Shown: positions 36,281 through 44,900, counted from the first letter of the stretch. The stretch: DNA of 64,000 nucleotides from Fructilactobacillus florum DSM 22689 = JCM 16035 (GCF_001436645.1 NZ_AYZI01000006.1:43218-107217), one strand, 5' to 3'. The notes: generated from the letters alone by a model not told the origin. A program made the numbers and translations.

Positions 36281-36928
36281 TTAAAGCCAAGCGGGCTTGT
36301 CACCATCAGTGTTGGGCTTGTTAATTCCAATACTGTCATTTTGATAGAGGGTCGGATCGTTGATGATTTTAATGATGACATCAGCAACACTTTTGCGTGA
36401 TACTTCGGTTCCCTTAAATGGTTCGTCAGCAGCAGTGATTTCGTAATCAACTTCGTCGTAGTTAGTTAACCAAGCAGGACGTAATTGCGTAGTATTGATG
36501 GCAGTTGCTGCTTTAATGAGACGATCAGATTTCCGCAAACCCGGTAAAGCAGCTTGGATGGTTTCCTCATTCCAACGACCAAAGGCACCTGGAACTTCAT
36601 GCAGTGCTCCCAACGCACTGTAAAAAATCAAGCGCTTTTGCCCGGTTTGTTGCATAGCGTCAAGAATTGGTTTGGCAGAGCGATCCAGATTGATTCCACC
36701 TACATTGGAGTAGACGATATCAATGTCCTTTTGCATGGCTGCTTTAAGTACAGCAACATCTTGAACGTCACCATCAATAATGGTAATCCGATCGTTATTT
36801 GCATAACGGGATAAACGCGAAGAGTTTCGTAAATATAAGACTAATTGGTCATCAGTTTCGTTTAGTAGACGTTCGATGACGATTTGAGCCGTGGCACCGT
36901 AAGCCCCTAAGATTAGAACTTTTTTCAT
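36281..36928 (-). CDS. NAD(P)-dependent oxidoreductase, NmrA/atypical SDR type
   Basis: A 215-residue Rossmann protein with VLILGAYGATAQIVIERLL at the N-terminus (GxxGxxA dinucleotide motif), a strand ending in IDGDVQD, and LRPAWLTN near residue 152, which fits SDR_a5/NmrA proteins. It has no clear YxxxK. AAAGGA lies ten bases before the ATG. It is first in an operon with the Cys-nucleophile hydrolase. In lactobacilli such genes are often stress or quinone-related, but here that is only a guess. Confidence 0.75.
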   Translation of the reverse strand: MKKVLILGAYGATAQIVIERLLNETDDQLVLYLRNSSRLSRYANNDRITIIDGDVQDVAVLKAAMQKDIDIVYSNVGGINLDRSAKPILDAMQQTGQKRLIFYSALGALHEVPGAFGRWNEETIQAALPGLRKSDRLIKAATAINTTQLRPAWLTNYDEVDYEITAADEPFKGTEVSRKSVADVIIKIINDPTLYQNDSIGINKPNTDGDKPAWL

Positions 36929-37233
36929 AACAATGAAATCCTTTCCAAAGCACAGTTTTGGAGTTCATGATTTTAATCACTAGCTCTGAGTTGATTTTAC
37001 TGCATCGGCGGGGAAGACGGTCAAGTAAAAGGAACCAGACCTGACAAAGTTTAATGAAAAATAAATGATCCAGCTGATGTGAAAAACGAGGGGCAGATTT
37101 AACAAATTTTTAGTAATTATTATTATTTATGCTGAATGGCCGGCTTGATTTTTTGGGGTGCCGACAGTTCAAACAGACTGGTACTTATATAAAGGAGTAT
37201 TTTCACTGGAAACTCCACTGGGGAATCAGCGAG
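36929..37233. other. Intergenic stretch of 305 bases
   Basis: No ORF with a ribosome binding site is seen on either strand. On the minus strand TTGACC (37019-37024) and TAAAAT (36994-36999) form a promoter with a long 19-base spacer for the oxidoreductase-hydrolase operon. The 37040-37200 part is AT-rich and otherwise featureless; near 37197-37220 GGAG and CTCC could form a small hairpin after the pgpA-like stop. Confidence 0.5.
36994..37024 (-). promoter_or_regulatory. Promoter with 19-base spacer
   Basis: TTGACC and TAAAAT with 19 bases between, about 65 bases before the oxidoreductase start. Such spacers usually need an activator, but no dyad of MerR type is present in the spacer. Confidence 0.4.
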
Positions 37234-37725
37234 TTAGGACTGCTGATGAGCAATTTTGGCGGCGACGGCTGCGGCCACTCCTGCCACTAAGTCATCAGTA
37301 AAGGTGTTGACACAGTGCTGGTTGTGATCAAGATTATGCAGAATGCCACGTTTATAAAGATCAAGCTCATTAAAATTAGTCATGCCAATGGTGCCATACC
37401 ACGTGGCGATGCCAAGGGCCAGGGTTTCGTCAGTACCGAAGACCCCTAGATCATGAGCGCTAATTGCCTGAAGTGGTTCTTGAAGCTCATGCTGAGTAGC
37501 TGCTTTATCAAGGGCGAAGCCGACTAGCATTCGATTAAGGACCTCTGGTTGGTGTAATAGTTCGATAACCATGGTTTTAATGGTAGCAAAGGCAGGAACC
37601 GGACTATATTGTTGTTGTAATGCTTGGGCAAGGCTGGCAATGTCGGCAATGGTGATGTGTTGTTTTGCCAGTTGTGAAATGATGTTTTGATAGGCAGTCG
37701 TGTAGGGATAAGATGATTTATTCAT
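37234..37725 (-). CDS. Phosphatidylglycerophosphatase A family protein (YutG-like)
   Basis: A 163-residue protein of the PgpA family. The segments YTTAYQNIISQLAKQHITIADIA (in parts), HDLGVFGTDETLALGIA and NTFTDDLVAGVAAAVAAKIAH match B. subtilis YutG closely, including the conserved acidic residues. AAGGAG precedes the ATG at 37725; the longer frame to 37797 runs into ykoC. It is the last gene of the TPP-riboswitch operon ykoD-ykoC, 11 bases after ykoC. Known members hydrolyse phosphatidylglycerophosphate; the operon context raises the possibility of a thiamine-phosphate substrate. Confidence 0.82.
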   Translation of the reverse strand: MNKSSYPYTTAYQNIISQLAKQHITIADIASLAQALQQQYSPVPAFATIKTMVIELLHQPEVLNRMLVGFALDKAATQHELQEPLQAISAHDLGVFGTDETLALGIATWYGTIGMTNFNELDLYKRGILHNLDHNQHCVNTFTDDLVAGVAAAVAAKIAHQQS

Positions 37726-37736
37726 GAACCGGCTCC

Positions 37737-38390
37737 TTAATGACAAAAGATGATGATACATTGGACTGCGCCCAAAATGATGAGGCTCAGACTCCAATCT
37801 AATTTAGTAACGATGGGTTTAGAAAAATGAGTTCGAGGTTCATTTTCTACGAATCCCTGTGACTGCATTGCTAGGGATAGGTTATTTGACCAATTAATTG
37901 CTAGGATAAGGGCTTTGAAATAGAGGGTTGGTTGCCAAGGGTGCAGGGTTTTTCCACGCATATTACCGTTGGCACGAATTACTTTGATTTCATAGCGGAG
38001 TCGGGGTAATAAATTAAGTGCCGCTAGAATTCCGTAAATAAACTTAGCCGGTACATGTAAATTTTGTTCAAGCGCATGGGCGAGATTAATGGGTGAGGTG
38101 GTTAAGGAGAAACTAAGACCAAGAAATACATAGGCATACAAACGGGAAAATAAGATGATGCCGCGATAGAAGCCATGACTGCCACCGTAATATAACTGTG
38201 ATAAAAAAATGCCGAGAGCCGGTAGCAATGCCAGCAAGCTGATAAATAAAAAAGTTTTCAAATGCAGGTGTTGCCAAAATAAAATCGCCAGCGCCCCAAT
38301 GATTACCGCAATGTTCAAGCTTAGATTTGCTACCAAAGAGATTTCTAGGGCGATGATAAAAACGAGCATTAATCTAATTGCTGAATTCAT
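37737..38390 (-). CDS. ykoC: ECF transporter transmembrane subunit (T component, YkoC-like)
   Basis: A 217-residue CbiQ/EcfT-type membrane protein with about five helices. The cytoplasmic coupling helices hold RANGNMRGKTL and SLAMQSQGFVENEPR, the regions that contact the two ATPase domains. The start overlaps the ykoD stop by four bases (ATGA), showing translational coupling. It links the YkoD ATPase to a substrate-specific S component, most likely YkoE. Confidence 0.87.
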   Translation of the reverse strand: MNSAIRLMLVFIIALEISLVANLSLNIAVIIGALAILFWQHLHLKTFLFISLLALLPALGIFLSQLYYGGSHGFYRGIILFSRLYAYVFLGLSFSLTTSPINLAHALEQNLHVPAKFIYGILAALNLLPRLRYEIKVIRANGNMRGKTLHPWQPTLYFKALILAINWSNNLSLAMQSQGFVENEPRTHFSKPIVTKLDWSLSLIILGAVQCIIIFCH

Positions 38391-39799
38391 AGGAGGCCCT
38401 CCTGATAAGACAAGTGTTGTTGCTGAAGATGGACATGATACTGAAAAAAATGATGCTGTTCAGTAAGCTGATGGCTAACAATGATTAAACTTCTACCTCT
38501 GGTACTGAAATGTTTTTGTAAGATTTCTTCGAGGGAAAAAATGGAGGCGACATCAAGTCCAGCAAAGGGTTCATCTAATAAGAGGACCTCAGGATCACGA
38601 ATCAGTAACAGCAAGACTTGTAGTTTTTTTTGTTGTCCACCACTAAGTTGGTAGACAACTTGGTCTTGGGTGTCAGTAAGCTTCAGCTCCGTAAGCACCG
38701 TTTGGATTTTGGCAGTCGTCCAGTAGGTTGACAACCGGTGCCGGTAGGCTAATTCTAGTTCTTCTTGGACGGTAACAGCGAGGAATTGGCTTTCAGCTTG
38801 TTGAAAGACTAAGGCTAACTGGTGGTAGAGTTGTTGGGACTTGAATTTTTGCAGTGGTCGCTGTTGAAACAAAATTGTGCCATGATAGTCAGTTAAACGG
38901 CTAAGCGATTTTAACAGGGTTGATTTCCCACTGCCACTGGCCCCGGTTAATAAGGTAACTCCCGGATAAAAGCGAAAAGAGCGCGCCTGAATTAGTAAGC
39001 GCTGGGATCGAAGTAGTTCAAACTGCAAGAGTTCAAAAGTTGGGAGTTGCCGCAAAGCTGGAAGGGAAAACTTAAGGGGAACCGGTTGGTGCTGTTTTAA
39101 AATTACGGAAATTTGTTGCGGAGCGCTGGCAACCACAGTCTGTCGTTGCGAATCAACTGTAAAGAGTTTGTCTGCAAGGCCCTGATAGCCATTTAAGTCA
39201 TGATCAGCAATGATAATGGTTTTGTGATAGTTGGTTTTTAATTCCACTAGTTTCGCTAAAATGGCTTGTTTAGCCATCGGATCAATGCTAGCAAAGGGTT
39301 CATCGAGTAGCATAATCTGGGAGTCTAAAGCGACCATAATTGCCAAAACCACCTTTTGTTTTTCACCACCGGAAAGGCTAATAATTTGTCGCTCACAAAG
39401 TTCAGGAATCTCACAAAAAGCTAGTGCATTCGTAATTTTATCTCTGATAGCACTAGCTGGAACTTGGATGTTTTCCAGTGCAAAGGTGAGTTCTTCTTGG
39501 ACGGTTTGCATGACAAATTGCTGGTTGGGGTCTTGAAACATCATGCTAACTAGCGGGGTTCGCTCAGATGGTTTGACCGCAGTGATGGCGCGTTGACCGA
39601 GATAAATTTTGCCGGTAGTAGTTTTCCAGTTACTCGGAGCTAAACCGGCAATCATTTTGAGAATTGTCGACTTTCCACATCCAGATGGACCAGTTAAAAG
39701 AGAGAGGTTGTGGTCAGGAAACGTGCAGGTCATATTTTTAAATAAGGGTTTTTGGTTTTTATATTTAAAAGTAAAGTTGTCAATTTTAACATTTGGCAT
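38387..39799 (-). CDS. ykoD: ECF transporter ATPase with two ABC domains (YkoD-like)
   Basis: A 470-residue protein fusing two ABC domains. First domain: GPSGCGKST, LSGGEKQKVVLA, MLLDEPFASIDP. Second domain (from about residue 240): GASGSGKSTLLKS, LSGGQQKKLQV, LLLDEPFAGLD. Such a fused A-A' protein is typical of YkoD, the energizer of the thiamine/HMP ECF system. GGAGG lies seven bases before the ATG. It is the first gene after a TPP riboswitch and terminator, so repression by TPP is expected. B. subtilis has ykoFEDC in one operon; YkoF is absent here. Confidence 0.88.
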   Translation of the reverse strand: MPNVKIDNFTFKYKNQKPLFKNMTCTFPDHNLSLLTGPSGCGKSTILKMIAGLAPSNWKTTTGKIYLGQRAITAVKPSERTPLVSMMFQDPNQQFVMQTVQEELTFALENIQVPASAIRDKITNALAFCEIPELCERQIISLSGGEKQKVVLAIMVALDSQIMLLDEPFASIDPMAKQAILAKLVELKTNYHKTIIIADHDLNGYQGLADKLFTVDSQRQTVVASAPQQISVILKQHQPVPLKFSLPALRQLPTFELLQFELLRSQRLLIQARSFRFYPGVTLLTGASGSGKSTLLKSLSRLTDYHGTILFQQRPLQKFKSQQLYHQLALVFQQAESQFLAVTVQEELELAYRHRLSTYWTTAKIQTVLTELKLTDTQDQVVYQLSGGQQKKLQVLLLLIRDPEVLLLDEPFAGLDVASIFSLEEILQKHFSTRGRSLIIVSHQLTEQHHFFQYHVHLQQQHLSYQEGLL

Positions 39800-39814
39800 C
39801 GCAGTTCCTCCAAT

Positions 39815-39844
39815 AAAAAAACCGTTTCCATAAGCAGGAAACGG
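39815..39844 (-). terminator. Riboswitch-controlled terminator before ykoD
   Basis: On the minus strand CCGTTTCC pairs with GGAAACGG across a seven-base loop, followed by seven U, directly before the ykoD ribosome binding site. Confidence 0.88.
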
Positions 39845-39867
39845 CTGAGTTTAATTTAATTAGACAA

Positions 39868-39948
39868 CGGCATGTCAATCATTACCTCCGCTAGCATTAC
39901 CTAGATCAGGTTCAACGGGTATAATCTCAGCCACTTGGCACCCCAGTT
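39868..39948 (-). promoter_or_regulatory. TPP riboswitch upstream of ykoDC-pgpA-like
   Basis: On the minus strand the thi-box reads CTGGGGTGCC, GGCTGAGATTATACCC, GTTGAACCTGATCTAGGTAA and TGCTAGCGGAGG, all in order. It is a second, independent TPP aptamer in the window. An extended -10 (TGATATAAT) lies upstream at 39963-39971 on the minus strand. Confidence 0.93.
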
Positions 39949-40109
39949 ATTTAATTACCATAATTATATCAGGTTTAGTCCAAATGTGACAGGTTGTGGG
40001 AATTGTCAGGGAGCAAAGCTGATGAGGGCGCTAATTGGGAACAGAGTTCGTTATTAGCAACCGATGTTTGTTACATTAATAGCCACGAATCCAAAAAAGA
40101 GGTTATCAT

Positions 40110-40643
40110 ATGAGATTAAAAGAAGTTACCTATTGTGGGGCAATGGTGGCAGTAATTGCTTTGTTAGGAATTATTCCACCGTTTCCACTGCCAGGCTTAC
40201 CCGTGCCCATTTCTTTGCAGACAACCGGAATTATGTTAGCTGGGAGCTTGTTAGGGAAAAAGCTAGGAACCATCAGTGTGCTGATTTTTTTACTAATGGT
40301 TTCCCTAGGGTTGCCGCTATTGACGGGCTTTCGCGGAGGTTTTGCGGTTTTTCTTGGACCGACGGCTGGTTATTTGTTTAGTTGGCCAATTTGTGCCTTT
40401 TTAATTGGCTGGTTGGGCGAAAAATTACCAATTCCAGCGGTTTTTTGGCGCTTTTTGGGAGCCAATTTACTTGGTGGGATGGTCGTAATGAACCTAATCG
40501 GTTTGTTAGGATTAGTGTTATTGCAAAATCTACCATTGGCGCACGCATTTTGGGGTAGTTTGATTTTTTATCCTGGTGATGCGCTCAAGGCGGTTGTGGT
40601 TGCAATGGTTACGCAACAATTGGTAGGTCGGATTAAACTTTGA
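40110..40643 (+). CDS. bioY: Biotin ECF transporter S component BioY
   Basis: A 177-residue membrane protein with six helices. The family motif PISLQTTGIMLAGSLLGKKLG (in parts), LPLLTGFRGGFAVFLGPTAGYL and the C-terminal YPGDALKAVVVA are diagnostic for BioY. It binds biotin in the membrane and uses a shared ECF energizing module, not seen beside it. A weak AAGAGG precedes the ATG. I found no clear BirA operator in the 130 bases upstream. It is divergent from ykoD and convergent with recA. Confidence 0.92.
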   Translation: MRLKEVTYCGAMVAVIALLGIIPPFPLPGLPVPISLQTTGIMLAGSLLGKKLGTISVLIFLLMVSLGLPLLTGFRGGFAVFLGPTAGYLFSWPICAFLIGWLGEKLPIPAVFWRFLGANLLGGMVVMNLIGLLGLVLLQNLPLAHAFWGSLIFYPGDALKAVVVAMVTQQLVGRIKL

Positions 40644-40703
40644 GATGTGAGGGTGTTAGCTGTGGTGGTCAAATTTTTTTATTTGGGGCGAAATTTAGGT
40701 AAG

Positions 40704-40743
40704 AAAAAAGGTTTTATTCCAATATGACTATCGGAATAAAACC
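40704..40743 (-). terminator. Terminator of recA
   Basis: GGTTTTATTCC and GGAATAAAACC form an 11-bp stem with a 12-base loop; six U follow on the minus strand. It lies about 70 bases after the recA stop. Confidence 0.82.
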
Positions 40744-40816
40744 AGAAAATTAGATGTTGCTTTTTATCAGATGTTCTAATGCTGAATGCTTGTTATGCAT
40801 TAACTATAAAATGAAA

Positions 40817-41917
40817 TTAAAGATCTAACGATTGCTCGGTTTCATCGGTTGGTTTGTCTGCCTTTGTTTGGGAAGCCGGTTCCGTCGCAGGTTGCTCTGG
40901 TTCCGCTTCAATTCCATAGGCCACGCGAACCTTGTGAGTAATTTCGTCCACGAGTTCTGGACGGTCTTTTAGATTAGCGACGGTTTTATTTAATCCCTGT
41001 CCTAAGCGCTCTTCACCGTATGAATACCAAGATCCAGATTTGTTAATAATATCCTGCTCAACAGCTAGGTTGACCATATCTGCAATTGGCTCAATACCAT
41101 GACCAAAACTCATCAGAGTTTGTACGGTCTTAAACGGAGGAGCAACCTTGTTTTTAGCGACTTTAATCTTGGTTTCCTTACCAACCACTTCTTGTCCCTC
41201 TTTGGACTGTTTACTCCCACTAACACGGAGACGAACACTAGAATAAAACTTAAGTGCGCGACCGCCGGGAGTGGTTTCGGGGTTACCGAACATAACACCG
41301 ACTTTTTCGCGTAGTTGGTTAATAAAGATGACCACGGTATTGGTTTTGTTAATATTAGCGGTTAATTTTCGTAATGCTTGCGACATGAGGCGGGCCTGTA
41401 AGCCAACATGAGAATCCCCAATATCGCCTTCAATTTCTGATTTAGGGACTAGGGCTGCTACAGAATCGACCACCACTAAATCAATAGCACCAGAGCCAAT
41501 TAGTGCGTCAGCAATTTGCAAACCCTCCTCACCAGTTCCTGGCTGGGAAAGCAGTAAATCATCGATATTAACGCCGAGGGCCTTGGCATATTCTGGATCC
41601 AATGCATTCTCAGCATCGATATAGGCAGCAGTGCCACCGTTCCCTTGAACGGAGGCGACGGTTTGTAACGCAATGGTTGTTTTACCAGATGATTCGGCAC
41701 CAAAGATTTCAACAACTCGACCACGAGGAAACCCACCAATCCCTAGGGCGATATCTAATGATAGGATTCCAGTGGAAATGGCATCAACGGCAGTATTAGG
41801 GGATTCGCCCATCCGCATGATGGCACCTGTTCCGAATTCTTTTTTGATCTGTTTTAAAGCCTTATCTAACTCAGCCTGCCTAGCATCCTGAGCATTTTTC
41901 TTTGGGGTTGCGGCCAT
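40817..41917 (-). CDS. recA: Recombinase RecA
   Basis: A 366-residue RecA. Walker [10 protein letters not shown], Walker [11 protein letters not shown], the L1 loop [19 protein letters not shown]2 loop region [22 protein letters not shown] and the Lys-rich start [10 protein letters not shown] are all present. It forms filaments on single-stranded DNA, catalyses strand exchange and triggers LexA cleavage. A LexA box and a -35/-10 pair lie directly upstream. The neighbour upstream on this strand is a small hypothetical gene, not the common cinA. GAGAGG precedes the ATG. Confidence 0.98.
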   Translation of the reverse strand: MAATPKKNAQDARQAELDKALKQIKKEFGTGAIMRMGESPNTAVDAISTGILSLDIALGIGGFPRGRVVEIFGAESSGKTTIALQTVASVQGNGGTAAYIDAENALDPEYAKALGVNIDDLLLSQPGTGEEGLQIADALIGSGAIDLVVVDSVAALVPKSEIEGDIGDSHVGLQARLMSQALRKLTANINKTNTVVIFINQLREKVGVMFGNPETTPGGRALKFYSSVRLRVSGSKQSKEGQEVVGKETKIKVAKNKVAPPFKTVQTLMSFGHGIEPIADMVNLAVEQDIINKSGSWYSYGEERLGQGLNKTVANLKDRPELVDEITHKVRVAYGIEAEPEQPATEPASQTKADKPTDETEQSLDL

Positions 41918-41943
41918 AAAAACACCTCTCTTTTACAAAATGT

Positions 41944-42001
41944 GAACATATGTTTGGGATCTCAATAAACTCATTCTACGCTATTAGTTACGAAAAACCA
42001 A
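41944..42001 (-). promoter_or_regulatory. recA promoter with LexA (SOS) box
   Basis: On the minus strand TTGGTT (41996-42001) and TAGAAT (41973-41978) are spaced by 17 bases. GAACATATGTTT at 41944-41955 matches the Gram-positive SOS box GAAC-N4-GTTC with one mismatch and lies 17 bases downstream of the -10, where repressor would block transcription. Confidence 0.75.
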
Positions 42002-42011
42002 GTCGAAACGA

Positions 42012-42242
42012 CTAGAGTTTTTTCTTAATCTCGTAGGGTTTGGTGGTGTTGGCATCAGTTTCGGCGGCACTAGTTAAAAAGATATCAAATGATTGGTTTT
42101 GTGTACCATGTACGACGATTACATTTGCATCGCCAAGATTTTGATGCTGGTTACGATAGATTTGAGCGCTACGCACGGCTTCTTGATAGTCTTGAAAATT
42201 ACCCAGTGAATTGCCAGGATTGAAAAAAATAGTTTCGGACAT
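42012..42242 (-). CDS. Small hypothetical protein upstream of recA
   Basis: A 76-residue soluble acidic-to-neutral protein beginning MSETIFFNPGNSLGNF. AAAGGTGG lies eight bases before the ATG at 42242; an upstream frame to 42254 is rejected. It contains a DANVIVVHGTQNQSFDIFLT stretch that may form a small alpha/beta fold. It lies on the same strand as recA, about 94 bases upstream, with recA's own promoter between them. No family recognised. Confidence 0.6.
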   Translation of the reverse strand: MSETIFFNPGNSLGNFQDYQEAVRSAQIYRNQHQNLGDANVIVVHGTQNQSFDIFLTSAAETDANTTKPYEIKKKL

Positions 42243-42358
42243 AAGAATTACCACCTTTCTAAACCAATTATACCGTATTTAAAATTAACTGTATCTTTAT
42301 TAAAAGTTTACATTTATAATTATAAGAAATATTTTAGCAAGCAAGCAGGAGAATTGAA

Positions 42359-43804
42359 ATGCATCATTTATGGCAACAAATTACACGTAAAGAAGATCCG
42401 CAAAGATTACAAAATCATGATGCACAGTTAGAAGCACACATGACGACGAAAGATTTGTTGGGTTTAGGTTTAGGAATGGTGGTTGGAACGGCAATTTTTA
42501 CGCTACCGGGGATTGTAGCAGCAGAACATACCGGCCCGGCTGTAGCCCTTTCCTTTATCGTGGGGGCTTTGGGAGCCGGGCTAGCGGCCCTAGCCTATGC
42601 TGAAATGGCAGCTACTTTACCGGTAGCTGGTTCGGCATTTTCGTGGATTGGAGTGTTGTTTGGTGAGGGGTTTGGCTGGATTGCTGGTTGGTTAATGCTA
42701 TCGGAGTATTTTTTGGCAATTACCTTTGTGGCTTCCGGCTGGTCGGCCTACGTTCAGGGCTTTTTAGGGGAATTTGGGTTTCACCTGCCGGCTTTTTTAT
42801 CTTCAGGATATAATCCTAAAACTGGTGGGGTTTTTGATATTTTTGCTGCGTTGGCGATTATTTTAGTGGCGATCTTACTAACTAAGCGCTTGCGAGGAGT
42901 TAATCGGGTTGAGAATTTGTTGGTAGTTTTAAAAATTGCAGTAGTGCTGCTCTTTGTAATCGTTGGAATAACTGCAATTCATCCCGAAAATTATCATCCA
43001 TTTCTTCCAGCCCACAAACCAGGCACTTCCTTTGGAGGAGTGACCGGCGTGATGGCCGGGGCTGCTCAGATTTTCGTGGCCTATGGAGGCTTTGATGTGA
43101 TTGCCTCGAATACAGCAGAAACTAAGGATCCTGGAAAAAACATGCCACGTGGAATTTTAGGAACGCTTTTGATCGGAAGTAGCTTGTTTGTGGCGGTTTC
43201 ATTGGTATTAGTCGGGATGTTTAGTTATCAAAAATATGCCAATAACCCAGAGGCTTCTGCTTGGGCCTTACGCCAATCCGGGCATCTACTTACTGCCAAT
43301 TTACTAGCGGTAGTGGCGATTGTCGGCATGTTTGCTTCCCTGATTGGCACCCAGTTAGCAAGTTCGCGCCTAGTCTATGCCTTTGGCAGGGACGGCATGT
43401 TACCAAAGCGTCTGGGTCGCATTAATCACAATCATTTACCAATCAATGCTTTGTTGGTTGTTACCATTGCGGCTGTGGTTGTCGGTTCAATGTTACCCTT
43501 CACCTTTTTAGCTAATTTGGTTTCTGCTGGGACGTTAATTTCGTTTATCTTTGTTGCACTTGGAATCTATGCGTTGCGTCCCCGTGAGGGAAAAGATTTA
43601 CCACTTCCCAAGTTCAGAATGCCATTTTACCCCGTCTTACCAGGAATTTCAGTACTGGTCTCACTAGCAATTTTTCTGGAGTTAAGTTCAGATGCCAAAA
43701 CGTTAACTGCCGTTTGGTTTGTGATCGGGGTTGTAATTTATCTGTTATACGGTAAAAAACATTCTAGCAATGCGACGGAAACAGAGCCAAAGGAGTTGAA
43801 ATAA
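42359..43804 (+). CDS. APC family amino acid permease
   Basis: A 481-residue permease with about 12 helices. LGLGLGMVVGTAIFTLPGIVAA at the N-terminus (first helix with the G-S/T-G-like substrate loop), AYAEMAATLPVAGSAFSW and the conserved DVIASNTAETKDPGKNMPRG loop assign it to the APC family near the CAT/YfnA branch. CAGGAG precedes the ATG by seven bases. It is followed within two bases by azlC, so it is in the azlCD operon. It is a close paralogue of the permease at 57975. Substrate not determined. Confidence 0.85.
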   Translation: MHHLWQQITRKEDPQRLQNHDAQLEAHMTTKDLLGLGLGMVVGTAIFTLPGIVAAEHTGPAVALSFIVGALGAGLAALAYAEMAATLPVAGSAFSWIGVLFGEGFGWIAGWLMLSEYFLAITFVASGWSAYVQGFLGEFGFHLPAFLSSGYNPKTGGVFDIFAALAIILVAILLTKRLRGVNRVENLLVVLKIAVVLLFVIVGITAIHPENYHPFLPAHKPGTSFGGVTGVMAGAAQIFVAYGGFDVIASNTAETKDPGKNMPRGILGTLLIGSSLFVAVSLVLVGMFSYQKYANNPEASAWALRQSGHLLTANLLAVVAIVGMFASLIGTQLASSRLVYAFGRDGMLPKRLGRINHNHLPINALLVVTIAAVVVGSMLPFTFLANLVSAGTLISFIFVALGIYALRPREGKDLPLPKFRMPFYPVLPGISVLVSLAIFLELSSDAKTLTAVWFVIGVVIYLLYGKKHSSNATETEPKELK

Positions 43805-43805
43805 T

Positions 43806-44513
43806 GTGAATAGCAGTTTAACTGCCAAAACAGGAATGAAGGATACGATTCCCACCCTTGCTGGGTACATTGGAGTTGGTTTAGCTTTTGGAGTAGTAGC
43901 GAAGGCAGCTGGTTTGAGTGTATTTGTGATTATTTTAATGTCAGTGGTTACTTACTCAGGAGCTGCGCAGTTTGTGATTGTTAGTATGCTGCTGGCCGGG
44001 AGCACCTTTTTTGCAATTTTAACGTCCGTTTTTTTATTATCAACACGGATGTTTTTGATGGGCATGACAGTCGCTCCCTTTTTAAACCAGGAATCAATGA
44101 CGAGAAATATTATCTTAGGATCTCTATTGACCGATGAAACCTTTGCATTGAGTATGAATAAATTAAACTATACGAACCGAACCTTGTCATTTCCATGGCT
44201 TAATGCGGCTAATCTGTTAGCATATAGTACTTGGATTGTTGCTTCGGGGTTTGGCGGAGCATTGGGAAGCTTGATTCCAAACCCCAGCCAGTTCGGAATG
44301 GATTTTGCTTTCTTGGCGATGTTTATTGGGCTCTTATATTTGCAAGTGGCGGCTGATCGAACGATTAGTTTAACGCTACAATTGATTATGATTTTAATTG
44401 TTTTGGGGCTAGTTTATGTTGGTTTGATTTTGATTCCCAGTAACTTATTATTAATCATCGTGACCTTAATCGGTTGCGGAATGGGGGTGGCTTTAAAGCA
44501 TGCCTTCTTTTAA
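43806..44513 (+). CDS. azlC: Branched-chain amino acid exporter large subunit AzlC
   Basis: A 235-residue LIV-E family membrane protein with about seven helices; the GVGLAFGVVAKAAGLS, SGAAQFVIVSMLLAG and LLTDETFALSM motifs are typical. Start is a GTG at 43806, with AAGGAG ten bases upstream. It pairs with the small subunit AzlD, whose start overlaps by 14 bases. The pair exports branched-chain amino acids or analogues. The operon also includes the upstream amino acid permease, joining an importer with an exporter. Confidence 0.9.
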   Translation: MNSSLTAKTGMKDTIPTLAGYIGVGLAFGVVAKAAGLSVFVIILMSVVTYSGAAQFVIVSMLLAGSTFFAILTSVFLLSTRMFLMGMTVAPFLNQESMTRNIILGSLLTDETFALSMNKLNYTNRTLSFPWLNAANLLAYSTWIVASGFGGALGSLIPNPSQFGMDFAFLAMFIGLLYLQVAADRTISLTLQLIMILIVLGLVYVGLILIPSNLLLIIVTLIGCGMGVALKHAFF

Positions 44514-44829
44514 TTTTTTATTGTTAGTGATACTGGGGTGTGGAGCGGTAACTCTATTAACTCGAGTGATCCCATTTATCATCTTAAAAAAGATTAACTT
44601 GCCACTTGGAGTTGTTCAATTTTTGAGCTTTGTTCCAATTGTAATTATGGCAACGCTTTGGTTTGAGGGGCTGTTTATTCAACATTTAGGTCATTTGCCA
44701 ACCATCAACTGGCTTAATGTTGCTGCTTCGGTTCCAACGGTTATTTCTGCAGTGATTAGCAAAAACCTCTTGGTAATTGTGATTGTTGGCATGATTTCTT
44801 TGGCACTTTTACGGGTGCTGTTGTCCTAG
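44500..44829 (+). CDS. azlD: Branched-chain amino acid exporter small subunit AzlD
   Basis: A 109-residue membrane protein with three to four helices: LLVILGCGAVTLLTRVIPF at the N-terminus is the AzlD signature. It overlaps azlC by 14 bases and closes the permease-azlCD operon. It is followed by a strong terminator. Confidence 0.9.
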   Translation: MPSFNFLLLVILGCGAVTLLTRVIPFIILKKINLPLGVVQFLSFVPIVIMATLWFEGLFIQHLGHLPTINWLNVAASVPTVISAVISKNLLVIVIVGMISLALLRVLLS

Positions 44830-44846
44830 TGCTGATTGAAATGGCC

Positions 44847-44900
44847 AAAATAAAAACCAGTTGATTTAGATTTATTTCTAAATCAGCTGGTTTTTATTTT
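44847..44900. terminator. Bidirectional terminator between azlD and the acyltransferase
   Basis: AAAATAAAAACCAGTTGATT and its complement (one G-T pair) form a long stem with an A/T-rich loop. The acyltransferase stop codon lies in its distal arm. Confidence 0.88.

Noticed and set aside
36994..37024. MerR-type activated promoter
   Set aside because: The 19-base spacer fits, but no dyad lies within it and no MerR gene is adjacent; kept only as a promoter.
39970..40109. BirA operator upstream of bioY
   Set aside because: I looked for the TTGTTAAC/GTTAACAA pair and saw only a stray TTGTTAC without a matching half at the right spacing.
42255..42358. T-box leader for amino acid permeases (also 57829-57974)
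   Set aside because: No conserved AGGGTGGNACCGCG box or terminator is present in either leader.
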